Shown: piece by piece, positions 9,203 to 17,236 of the stretch
How positions within the stretch are numbered: the first letter of the stretch is position 1
Layout: every line of letters begins with the position of its first letter
NCBI RefSeq assembly: GCF_001189245.1
Contig: NZ_LFIQ01000105.1
Location: 55,683 to 119,682 of the forward strand
Direction of reading: 5' to 3'
From: Bradyrhizobium pachyrhizi
Lineage (GTDB): Bacteria > Pseudomonadota > Alphaproteobacteria > Rhizobiales > Xanthobacteraceae
DNA length: 64,000 nt
The notes under the pieces: model-generated
The model's database searches: none
The model's input: only the letters and a program-made list of their open reading frames with translations
Told to the model about the DNA's origin: nothing
Program-made: the position numbers and the translations under genes

Positions 9203-10381
9203 ATGAGTCGTGCCGTGATCGAAATCGCCGAACCCGTGGAGCGAGTGCAGGCTCACGCAAAGGACACTGCGATCCGCAGTATCCGCGCCACCATCGTGGA
9301 GGCGCCGACCCGCCGCCGGCACAAGCTCTCGAACACCGAGGTCACCCATCAGGGCTACGTGCTGGTGCGCGTCCTGCTCGACAACGGCGTGACGGGCATC
9401 GGCGAAGCCTCGACGCTCGGCGGGCCGCGCTGGGCCGAGGAGAGCGTGGAGTCGATCAAGGCCGCGGTCACGAATTATCTGGCGCCGGCGCTGCTTGGAC
9501 AGCCTGCCCTCGCCTTCGAAGCCAATGCCTTGCGCATGAGCAAGGCCGCCACCCGCAATTTCGCCGCCAAGGGCGCCATCGAGTCCGCCCTGCTCGACGC
9601 CGCCGGCAAGACGCTCAGCCTGCCCGCCAGCGCCCTGCTCGGCGGCGCGGTGCGCGAGCGCATGGAGGTGATCTGGGCGCTGGCGTCGGGCGACAGCGGC
9701 CAGGAGGTCGAGGAAGCCAGGGAGAAGCTGCGGCGCCGCGAACACCGCCAGTTCAAGATCAAGTTCGGCTTCAACCGGCCGCAGGTCGATCTGAAACGGC
9801 TGCAAGCGCTGCGCGCCGGGCTCGGCGACGAGGTGCGCCTGATCGTCGATGTCAACCAGGGCTGGACCGAGGCCGAATGCATCCGCTTCATGCCGGCGCT
9901 GGAGGAGCTGGATGTGGCCCTGATCGAACAACCGGTGTCGGCGCTGCAACTGGAAGCGATGGCGCGTGTCGCGGCCCGCACCTCGATTCCGCTGCTGGTG
10001 GACGAAGCGGCTTTCACCAAGGAGGAAATCGCGCGCGCGGGCGCGATGGGCTGCGGCAGCGTCTACTCGCTGAAGCTCGTGAAGAGCGGGGGCCTGTTCG
10101 AGATGAAGCGCGCCGCTGCGGTCGCGGCCGCCCACGGGCTCGAACTCTATGGCGGCTGCCTGCTGGAGAGCAGCATCGGCGCGGCGGCGCATCTCGCCGC
10201 CTTCGCCACCCTGCCGAGGCTCGAATGGGGCACCGAGCATTTCGGTCCGCGAATCCTCGTGGAGGATCTGGTCGTCAACCCGATCAGGTTCGACGAGTTC
10301 GAGATCTGCGCTCCTGATGGCCCCGGTCTCGGCGTAGAGGTCGACGAGGACAAGATCCGCGCCGTCGCCCGGAAGGACTAG
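9203..10381 (+). CDS. catB: Muconate cycloisomerase
   Basis: The 392-residue enolase-superfamily enzyme has a capping domain followed by a TIM-like barrel. The catalytic KxK is at 185-187 (FKIKFG); metal ligands are Asp216 (VDVNQGW), Glu242 (IEQPV) and Asp267 (VDEAAF); and a second lysine lies in SLKLVKSGG near 291-294. It converts cis,cis-muconate to muconolactone. The first 20 residues extend beyond the usual start, so initiation may be slightly downstream. It is the last structural gene of the flavin-reductase, catA, catB transcript. Confidence 0.9.
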   Translation: MSRAVIEIAEPVERVQAHAKDTAIRSIRATIVEAPTRRRHKLSNTEVTHQGYVLVRVLLDNGVTGIGEASTLGGPRWAEESVESIKAAVTNYLAPALLGQPALAFEANALRMSKAATRNFAAKGAIESALLDAAGKTLSLPASALLGGAVRERMEVIWALASGDSGQEVEEAREKLRRREHRQFKIKFGFNRPQVDLKRLQALRAGLGDEVRLIVDVNQGWTEAECIRFMPALEELDVALIEQPVSALQLEAMARVAARTSIPLLVDEAAFTKEEIARAGAMGCGSVYSLKLVKSGGLFEMKRAAAVAAAHGLELYGGCLLESSIGAAAHLAAFATLPRLEWGTEHFGPRILVEDLVVNPIRFDEFEICAPDGPGLGVEVDEDKIRAVARKD

Positions 10382-10567
10382 CCGGATGGCGTCGTTCCCG
10401 CGGACAATTGACAATCCACGGACCCACGCCCAGTCTTCGCGTCGGAACCATCGTCTCGATCGTGCGCACATGACCACGCGATATCAAACCCGGCAGGATT
10501 TTTCCGCAGCTTCCCCGGAAGCGCGCGAGCAGACGTTCGGCTAGCCGTGACCGATCGCGACGATGTC

Positions 10568-11464
10568 ATGGATCTCAGGCGATTGGTCTATTTCGTCGCC
10601 GTCGCCGAGGAATTGCATTTCGGCCGCGCCGCATCGCGGCTTGCGATCGCGCAGCCGCCGCTCAGCCGGCAGATTGCGCAACTCGAGAGCGATCTCGGCG
10701 TCATGCTGATCGACCGGAGCCGCAGCCAGATCCGGCTGACCCAGGCTGGCAGCGTTCTGTTGGAACGTGCGCGCGACGTGCTGGAGCGGCTCGACCGGAC
10801 GCACCGCGAGATCAAGCGGATCGGCGAAGGCTTTTCCGGACACCTGCGCGTCGCCTTCGTCGGCTCGGCGACCTATGGCGTGCTACCGAGCGTGATCCAG
10901 GCGTTTCGGTCGGCCTATCCTGACGTCGAGCTCGCGCTGTCGGCGATGAACAACGCCGAGCAGAAGCGCGCGGTGATCCAGCGCGAGATCGATATCGCCA
11001 TCGCCCGCCCCTCGCTCGACGACGAGGAGCTGAAGTCGGAGCCGCTGCTACAGGAGCCGCTGATCCTCGCGCTCTCCGACACTTCGCCCTTGCTCGATCA
11101 AAGGGTCCCGCGGCTGGCGGCGCTGAAGGCCGAGACGTTCGTCCTCTACCCGCGCAAGCCGCGCCCGAGCTTCGCCGACCACATCCTCAACATCTGCCTC
11201 GAAGAAGGCTTCATTCCGAAATCGCAGGTGCTGGCCCAAGACTACCAGACCGCGATCAGCCTGGTGTCGGTCGGCGTCGGCATCGCGCTGGTGCCGAAAT
11301 CGGTCTCGGAGGCGGAGCGGCCCGGCGTCGCCTACCGCGCCTATGAAGGACACAATCCAGGCACTGCCCTGTCGCTGAACTACCGGCGCGACAACCGGAT
11401 GTCGCATCTGTTCAATTTCCTGAAGGTCGCACAGGACGTCACGCGGCGTCAGCGCAAGCCGTAA
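10568..11464 (+). CDS. LysR-family regulator, CatR-like
   Basis: The protein of about 298 residues begins MDLRRLVYFVAVAEELHFGRAA, the standard start of the CatR/BenM branch of LysR regulators, with a winged helix-turn-helix (SRLAIAQPPLSRQIAQLE) and a two-lobed effector domain. This branch usually senses cis,cis-muconate and activates cat genes. A GTG at 10547 would add seven residues, but ATG 10568 matches family starts. It follows catB by 186 bases on the same strand and meets dusA tail to tail with a 9-base gap. Confidence 0.85.
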   Translation: MDLRRLVYFVAVAEELHFGRAASRLAIAQPPLSRQIAQLESDLGVMLIDRSRSQIRLTQAGSVLLERARDVLERLDRTHREIKRIGEGFSGHLRVAFVGSATYGVLPSVIQAFRSAYPDVELALSAMNNAEQKRAVIQREIDIAIARPSLDDEELKSEPLLQEPLILALSDTSPLLDQRVPRLAALKAETFVLYPRKPRPSFADHILNICLEEGFIPKSQVLAQDYQTAISLVSVGVGIALVPKSVSEAERPGVAYRAYEGHNPGTALSLNYRRDNRMSHLFNFLKVAQDVTRRQRKP

Positions 11465-11473
11465 CGAGCGCCC

Positions 11474-12469
11474 TCAGGCCGCGACCGCCGCCGGCGCGCG
11501 ATCGTCAACGCGTGCGATCGCCTCGTGCAGCACGCAGATGTCAGCACCCGGCCGAACGCCGTTCTCCGCAAGGTGCCTGCGGAACGCACGCGCACCGGGG
11601 ACGCCATGGAAGGCACCGACGAAATGCCGCGTGATCGAATGCAGCCGCGTGCCTTCGGCAAGCTGCCGCTCGATATAGGGCAGCATCGCCGCGAACACGT
11701 CCTTCATCGTCGCGTGCGGCGCAGTCTCGCCGAACAGCTCGGAATCGACGGTGAGCAGCCGCCACGGCTCCTGATAGGCCGCCCGCCCCAGCATCACGCC
11801 ATCGACATGCGCCAGATGCTGCTCTGCCTCCGCAAGGCTGGTGATGCCGCCGTTGATGATGATGGGCACATCCGGCAACGCCGCCTTGAGGCGATAGACC
11901 CGATCGTAGTCGAGCGGCGGGATGTCGCGGTTCTCTTTCGGCGACAGTCCGTTGAGCCAGGCCTTGCGCGCGTGCACGACGAGCACGTCCGCGCCCGCGG
12001 CAACCACCCCGCGGGCCAGCGTATCGAGCGCGACTTCCGGATCCTGGTCGTCGATGCCGATCCGGCATTTCACCGTGACGGGAATCCGCACCGCGCGCTT
12101 CATCGCCGCAACGCCTTCGGCGACCAGCGCGGGCTCGGCCATCAGGCAGGCACCGAAGCGGCCATCCTTCACCCGATCGGAGGGACAGCCGACATTGAGG
12201 TTGATCTCGTCGTAACCGAACTGCTCGCCGATCTCTGCAGCGGTCGCCAGATCGCGCGGATTGGAACCGCCGAGCTGCAGCGCCACCGGATGCTCGCTGG
12301 CGTCGAAGCCGAGCAGCCGCGCCCGGTCGCCATGGATGATGGCGCCGGTCGTCAGCATCTCAGTATAAAGCCGCGCACGCCGCGACATCAGCCGATGGAA
12401 GACCCGGCAATGCCGGTCGGTCCAGTCCATCATGGGTGCCACAGAAAAGCGATAGTCTTGCGCTTCCAA
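11474..12469 (-). CDS. dusA: tRNA-dihydrouridine synthase A
   Basis: The 331-residue FMN enzyme begins MEAQDYRFSVAPMMDWTDRH and has the catalytic Cys95 in NLNVGCPSDRV, the KCRIGIDD strand and INGGITS, all DusA features. It reduces uridines in the D-loop of tRNA. The 5' end of dusA is a known insertion site for a family of integrative elements, and a decayed integrase begins 135 bases beyond this start, so the first codons and promoter may have been supplied by the element. Confidence 0.93.
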   Translation of the reverse strand: MEAQDYRFSVAPMMDWTDRHCRVFHRLMSRRARLYTEMLTTGAIIHGDRARLLGFDASEHPVALQLGGSNPRDLATAAEIGEQFGYDEINLNVGCPSDRVKDGRFGACLMAEPALVAEGVAAMKRAVRIPVTVKCRIGIDDQDPEVALDTLARGVVAAGADVLVVHARKAWLNGLSPKENRDIPPLDYDRVYRLKAALPDVPIIINGGITSLAEAEQHLAHVDGVMLGRAAYQEPWRLLTVDSELFGETAPHATMKDVFAAMLPYIERQLAEGTRLHSITRHFVGAFHGVPGARAFRRHLAENGVRPGADICVLHEAIARVDDRAPAAVAA

Positions 12470-12604
12470 TGATTTACCTTAAGCTCTCAATGGGATGTAA
12501 CAAGAACGAGTACCCGCCAAACTTGCCGAATTTGCACACGTTTGTACCCGTTTTGACCTCTCGACGCACACGTATCGCACACCGTTTGGGAAAAGCACAC
12601 GACC

Positions 12605-13209
12605 ATGGCCACCTTTACTCAGGTGCCGTCGGGAAACTGGCGGGTCCAAGTTCGCCGCAAGAACCGTTATGTGGCAGAGACCTTTCGCCGCCGCAAGGAC
12701 GGCGAGGAATGGGCGCTCGACGTGGAGCGCAATATTGATCGTAGCGGGTCACCCAAACCGCGCGCTGCCGTGAAAGCGAAGACCTTCGGCGACATCATTG
12801 ATCTGCACATTTAAGACATGCGCGACGTCGGCCGCCCACCACGCCGATCCAAAGCGGCGGTACTGAAGGCGCTCAAGGAGGAGCTCGGATGCACCAAGAT
12901 ACCTCGGCTGGACCGAGAACGGCTTATTGAATATGGCCGCAAGCGAGCGAAGGAAGGCGCCAGGCCGGCGACCCTCGCAATCGATATGGCTTTCATCAGG
13001 ACACTCGCGACGCACGCCGCGGCCGTCCACGGAATTGAGGTTTCTGCCGAGGAGGTTCGCCCTCGCGCGCTTCGCGTTGAAGCATTTGGGTCTCGTCGGA
13101 AAAATCAGACGAGCGAGACCGGCGGCCAACGCAGGATGAGCTCGACAAGCTCATTGAATACTTCGAGACGAATCCACGACAGGTCATTCCCATGGGCCGC
13201 ATCGTTCGC
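12605..13209 (+). pseudogene. Decayed tyrosine-recombinase integrase (dusA-associated type), truncated
   Basis: The reading begins MATFTQVPSGNWRVQVRRKN, the N-terminal arm-binding domain of alphaproteobacterial integrases, and continues into the core-binding domain (RERLIEYGRKRAKEGARPATLAIDMAF). It carries an in-frame TAA at 12812-12814, a frameshift near 13055-13060 that puts LARFALKHLGLVGK in another frame, a second shift at the A-run 13100-13104 before RRPTQDELDKLIEYFETNP, and ends at MGRIV near 13209. The whole catalytic domain with the R-H-R-Y residues is gone. It cannot be active. The position next to the dusA start supports a dusA-targeting element. Confidence 0.85.
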
Positions 13210-13386
13210 TACTCCGATCAGCGTCGCCAAAGCCACGCCCTTGAGCAGTTGCCAGGTATGGAAGTCCACCTCATCCTCGAGCCCGGCATAGCCTGCAACA
13301 TCCGTGGCCGGAAGGTTCTCGATCACGATCGAATTGCTGTTCGGCAAGATCAGTCGCGTCCAGACGACCAGTGCCCGCTTCTGCCC
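13210..13386 (-). pseudogene. Internal fragment of trbI (type IV conjugation channel protein)
   Basis: Read on the minus strand, this stretch encodes GQKRALVVWTRLILPN, then NLPATDVAGYAGLEDEVD and TWQLLKGVALATLIGV, a central piece of the VirB10/TrbI family, which spans the envelope in conjugative transfer. It has no start, no N-terminal membrane helix and no C-terminal part. It abuts the integrase fragment on the left and the hydratase fragment on the right with no spare bases, so it is a deletion remnant of a conjugative element. Confidence 0.75.
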
Positions 13387-13978
13387 AAACGGGCGAGCGG
13401 ATCGGCGACAACCTCATGCACAATTCCGATTTCGTGCGCGCGCAGTCCCGTCACTGTCAGGCCACAGAGGATCATCTCGAGCGCCTTGGTCTCTCCAACG
13501 ATCCTGGGCAAACGCTGTGTACCGCCACCACCCGGAAAGATACCGATGCGCGTTTCCGGAAGTCCGATCGCCGCGACACTGCTCCCGGCGATGCGCAGGT
13601 CGCAGGCCAGCGAAAGCTCGAAGCCTCCTCCCATGCACAGGCCATTGATAGCCGCAATGACCGGCTTGTCGACCGCTGCAATCGCATCTGTCAGCGCGTG
13701 GAAACCAGGTGGTCGAGGACCAGGCGACGGCGGGGCGCGAGGCGCTCCGCGCTCAATCGCATCCGCGGCCTCAGAGAGTTCCCCAACGTCGTAGTGACGG
13801 ATGAAGATGCCGGGTAGGCCCCCTGTAATGACAATGACCCGCACCGATGGGGCCATCCCTGCAGCGGCGACCGCATCGAACATCTCGGCCGCCCCGGCGG
13901 CCGTCATGGTGCCGAATGGGGGTTAGCGTAGGTGATGACACGGACCGCGTCGCGATCCTGGTTGGAAACAAGAGGCAT
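13387..13978 (-). pseudogene. Enoyl-CoA hydratase/isomerase, frameshifted and truncated
   Basis: The frame starts at ATG 13978 (MPLVSNQDRDAVRVITYANP) but breaks at a G-run, 13918-13922, where one base is missing; the next frame resumes with TMTAAGAAEMFDAV and runs through the crotonase core (NGLCMGGGFELSLACDLRI, then GLPETRIGIFPGGGGTQRLP). Homology stops at VVADPLAR near 13390, where the trbI fragment begins, so the last third (C-terminal helices) is missing. The oxyanion-hole and Glu regions are intact, but the protein cannot be made whole. Confidence 0.8.
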
Positions 13979-14167
13979 GGCCTACCCTCACCGCAACCGC
14001 TCGCCGAAGAATCACGCGTTGGCGGTGCACCCCTCAGAATGCGCCCGGGTCCCACACCGATCAATCCTGCGCGCGCTAATATTGCCATTGCAGCCGAGCG
14101 CTTCATTCCTAAAATCCCGCCTCCCCGGCATGCGTTTCGGACGGGCCTGTACAGCGGAGTAGACGTT

Positions 14168-14677
14168 ATGCCCAAACCGGAAAGCTTCCCAATCGAGAAG
14201 ATCTACGTTCCCGTGAAAAGAAGGAAGGCAATCAAACCTCAAGTCGTCGAGGAGATCGCTGGAAGCATTCTGGAAATCGGACAACAAACCCCCATCCTCG
14301 TCCGGCCCGACGAAGACCGCTTCGTTCTGGTCGAGGGACTACATCGGCTCGAAGCTTGCAAGGCGCTTGGAGAGACGACGATTGTGGGAATCGTGGTCTC
14401 TGCGGAGGATGCTCAGCAACGGACGCTCTTGTCCGAGGGACCCGAAGCAGATGCAGAACGCGACAAGATGGCGCGATTGAAAAAGCTGCGTCTCGAGAAG
14501 GAAGCTGCAGAAAGTTCGATTACTGCTTTGAACAAGACGGATAAGGAGCGAGCCCGCGCGGCAAGGGGCGCGGGCGAGAACTCGAGAACATCGCCAAGCC
14601 GGGCCTCAGGACCGACGCCGAAAAAGACGTTGTCGGAGTGGATCGCGCAGCAAAAGCGCGACGGCGGCCGTTATTGA
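14168..14677 (+). CDS. ParB N-terminal-domain (ParB/Srx fold) protein, element-associated
   Basis: The 169-residue protein begins MPKPESFPIEKIYVPVKRRK and contains a ParB/sulfiredoxin-like domain (IAGSILEIGQQTPILVRPDED, then LVEGLHRLEACKALG at about residues 56-70), followed by a charged coiled C-terminus. It has no helix-turn-helix, so it is not a complete partition protein. Such short ParB-like proteins are common beside integrases on integrative elements, which fits the neighbouring integrase and trbI scraps. The ATG at 14168 has AGCGGAG upstream; the long upstream open frame is a shadow of the hydratase remnant. Its function is unknown. Confidence 0.72.
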   Translation: MPKPESFPIEKIYVPVKRRKAIKPQVVEEIAGSILEIGQQTPILVRPDEDRFVLVEGLHRLEACKALGETTIVGIVVSAEDAQQRTLLSEGPEADAERDKMARLKKLRLEKEAAESSITALNKTDKERARAARGAGENSRTSPSRASGPTPKKTLSEWIAQQKRDGGRY

Positions 14678-14760
14678 TCGACCGCTTTCGATTCTGCATC
14701 CGCCGTCAGCGGAATCTTCATGACGATTGCCGTGGCCTGGACTAGGAAGTATTCACCTCC

Positions 14761-15978
14761 TCAGCGAAGACTCATGAGATCAATCGCAGCAAGGGCATAG
14801 ATTTTCGCGCAATCGACAACGTCCTGCTCGTTGGCATAGTCGTCAACGCCAGCTGACAACGTCGGCTGTGGTCCGAAACATGCGGCCGGGACACCCTTGT
14901 TCCGCCAGTGACGGGCATCGCTGCCTGGAAGCCGCACGACCAGCTGAGGTGTCTTTCCTCGCACATTGGCAATCACATGAATCAGGCTCTTTGCATACGG
15001 GCTATCGGCCGCCTCCCAATTCGCATCCCACTCCTTCGGATACGATAGACGGATTCCCGGAACGGTGCTGGCGATCTTCTGCAGGCGGTGCTTGACGCTT
15101 GCAGCAGTGATGCCCGGTGGAAGTCTGAAATCAAACCGGGCAAGCGCGGACGGCGAGATCAGGCTACGCACTTCGCCAGCCTGGATTACGCCCGCGTTGG
15201 CCGACAACCGAAGCCCCAGATTTCCCTCTCCGCCGGTCACGCCTTTGAGTTCCTCGGGCAAGGTCGCAAAGACGTCGTTGAAGGTATCGACCTGCGCCAT
15301 GAAGTTGGCGAGCTTGCCGACGGCGCTTTCGCCGCGCAGCGCGCGGGACGAATGCCCTCCCGGTCCGGTTGCCTCAACATCCACCCAGAGAAGGCCTTTC
15401 TCCGCGACAGCGAAATCCATAAAACCGGGACCTTCTGCGCTGATCATAAAGTCGCCGGCAAGATCCGGCCGAACCGCAAGGAGATGCTCGGTGCCGCGTC
15501 CGCCGAACATGACCTCGTCGCAAACGGCCGTGAAGCTCAAGCTCCCCGGAAGCTGATCACGATGCCGCGCAAGCACGGTCGTCGCGAGAGCCATCGCGGC
15601 GAGACCGCCCTTCAGGTTGCCCATGCCAAGGCCGTAAAGACGACCGTCCTTGCGCGTTAACTCGAGACGCGGCACGCTCCACGCGGACTCGTCGCCCGGC
15701 TGCATCGTGTCCATGTGGGCGTTGAAGACCACATGCTTTCCTTCCGCCGAGCCGCTCAGCGTCAGGTGAACGTTCGCGGCGTCGTCGACAACAGCGATCC
15801 GCTCGCTTGCCAAGCCCCTCCCTCGGAGAAACGCCTGCAATTCGTCCGCTACTTCCGTCGTCCGCCCCGGCGGATTCATGCTCGGAGCCGCGACCAGCCG
15901 ACGGCACAGATCGACGAGAGCCTCGCGATCTTCGTCGATCTCACGCAAAATAAGCTCGTTCCAGCCAGACGACGTCAT
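14761..15978 (-). CDS. M20-family metallopeptidase/deacylase (ArgE/DapE/CPG2-like)
   Basis: The 405-residue protein shows the M20 zinc-site order: VVFNAHMDTM (His-x-Asp), a Gly-rich GMGNLKGGLAAM loop, VCDEVMFGG with the catalytic Glu region, SAEGPGF, and an inserted dimerisation domain with GPGGHSSR. These cytoplasmic enzymes hydrolyse N-acyl or peptide bonds of amino acids. It is the last gene of a six-gene operon and overlaps the diaminopropionate lyase by four bases, so an N-acyl-diaminopropionate or dipeptide is a likely substrate; this is inferred from context. Confidence 0.85.
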   Translation of the reverse strand: MTSSGWNELILREIDEDREALVDLCRRLVAAPSMNPPGRTTEVADELQAFLRGRGLASERIAVVDDAANVHLTLSGSAEGKHVVFNAHMDTMQPGDESAWSVPRLELTRKDGRLYGLGMGNLKGGLAAMALATTVLARHRDQLPGSLSFTAVCDEVMFGGRGTEHLLAVRPDLAGDFMISAEGPGFMDFAVAEKGLLWVDVEATGPGGHSSRALRGESAVGKLANFMAQVDTFNDVFATLPEELKGVTGGEGNLGLRLSANAGVIQAGEVRSLISPSALARFDFRLPPGITAASVKHRLQKIASTVPGIRLSYPKEWDANWEAADSPYAKSLIHVIANVRGKTPQLVVRLPGSDARHWRNKGVPAACFGPQPTLSAGVDDYANEQDVVDCAKIYALAAIDLMSLR

Positions 15979-17228
15979 TGCACTAATTCCTTCCTGGTCG
16001 ACCAGCCAGCCACGACGCGCTCAGGCGCCTTCCCGACGATTCGCTCGTAGACGGCGGGATCGGTTGCACCTTCCGTGCCGATGACCAGCACCACGCTCTC
16101 TTCCGTCAACTTGATGGCATGTCGGGCGTCGGCATCGCCTGCGGCCAGAAGTGCTGCAGCCAAACCCGCGACGGCGGACTCACCGGCGACGATCGGATGA
16201 TCGCCGTACCGACCGTCCGCAAGCAGGCGCATCGTTTCCGCCGCGGATGCGTCGGTGATCGAGAAGAAGCCGTCGGCGCCCGCATCGAGGATCGACCAGG
16301 CCAGAAGGGAGACCTCGCCGCAGGCAAGACCCGCCATGATCGTGTCCAGCGAGCCGTGGTCGGCAGTCGGCCGCCCCGCCGCCGCGCTAAGGTAGAGGCA
16401 TCGTGCCGTCTCGGGCTCAGCCACGTAGAACAAGGGCGACTTCTCGCCGAAACGCTCCCAAAGATAGGAGCAGACGGCTGCAGCGAGGCCGCCAACGCCG
16501 CCCTGCACGAAGACGTGGGTCGGAAAAGCACCGCGCGGCATTTGCTCGACGGCCTCCTCCACCATCACTCCGTACCCCTGCATGACGTAGCGGGGAATGT
16601 CGGTATATCCCTCGTAAGACGTATCGGAGATCACCTGCCAGCCGTTTCGCGCTGCCGTGTCTGCAGCCTCGCGAACGGCGTCGTCATAAGTTCCGTCGAC
16701 CACGCGTACTTCAGCGCCGTAGGCAGCGATCGCATCGCGGCGGCCCTGGCTCACCGTGGCGTGCACGAAGATCACGCACCGGCACCCGAAAGTGCGGGCG
16801 CCCCATGCCACGGACCGGCCGTGATTTCCGTCCGTCGCACAGGTCACCGTCATGCCGGTCGTGACGTCTTTCAGCGATCCGGCCCCAAGCTCTTTCGTGC
16901 TCGGGCGCTTGCCGGCGAGCGCCTCTACTTCGCGCTGCAGGAAGGAGGCCACCGCGTAGGCTCCGCCCAGGGCCTTGAAGCTGCCGAGGTCAAAGCGAGC
17001 GCCCTCATCCTTATAGAGGATCGTGCGAACGCCCGCGGCGCTCGCCAGCCCGTTCAGACGCCGCAACTCGGTGGGACGATAGCCGGGCCAGGTGGTGATC
17101 TCCTTCCGCGCCTGATCGAGGGCTGCGAGGCTGAGGATATCGCCGCGCCCGCTGTCGCCGTACTTTTCCTGACGAACGGGGTTCGGGTTGGGTTGGAGGG
17201 AGAAGTTTTCGCTGAGGATTTTGAACAT
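15975..17228 (-). CDS. dpaL: 2,3-Diaminopropionate ammonia-lyase
   Basis: The 417-residue PLP enzyme (fold type II) has the lysine that binds PLP at Lys85 in FDLGSFKALGG, the phosphate-binding loop GGVGGLAAAV, and the N-terminal NPNPVR and WPGYRPT segments typical of DpaL rather than threonine dehydratase. It turns 2,3-diaminopropionate into pyruvate and two ammonia by way of 2-aminoacrylate. It starts eight bases after the hydrolase gene and overlaps the peptidase gene, so it is the core of this operon. ATG 17228 is preferred to the TTG at 17240. Confidence 0.88.
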   Translation of the reverse strand: MFKILSENFSLQPNPNPVRQEKYGDSGRGDILSLAALDQARKEITTWPGYRPTELRRLNGLASAAGVRTILYKDEGARFDLGSFKALGGAYAVASFLQREVEALAGKRPSTKELGAGSLKDVTTGMTVTCATDGNHGRSVAWGARTFGCRCVIFVHATVSQGRRDAIAAYGAEVRVVDGTYDDAVREAADTAARNGWQVISDTSYEGYTDIPRYVMQGYGVMVEEAVEQMPRGAFPTHVFVQGGVGGLAAAVCSYLWERFGEKSPLFYVAEPETARCLYLSAAAGRPTADHGSLDTIMAGLACGEVSLLAWSILDAGADGFFSITDASAAETMRLLADGRYGDHPIVAGESAVAGLAAALLAAGDADARHAIKLTEESVVLVIGTEGATDPAVYERIVGKAPERVVAGWSTRKELVQ

Positions 17229-17236
17229 TTGGTCTC

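Noticed and set aside
9176..10477. Long minus-strand open frame opposite catB (433 codons)
   Set aside because: It is a GC-rich shadow: the plus strand has clear muconate cycloisomerase motifs and the minus translation is low-complexity His/Arg/Ala-rich.
11525..12472. Plus-strand open frame opposite dusA
   Set aside because: Antisense shadow of dusA with no domain features.
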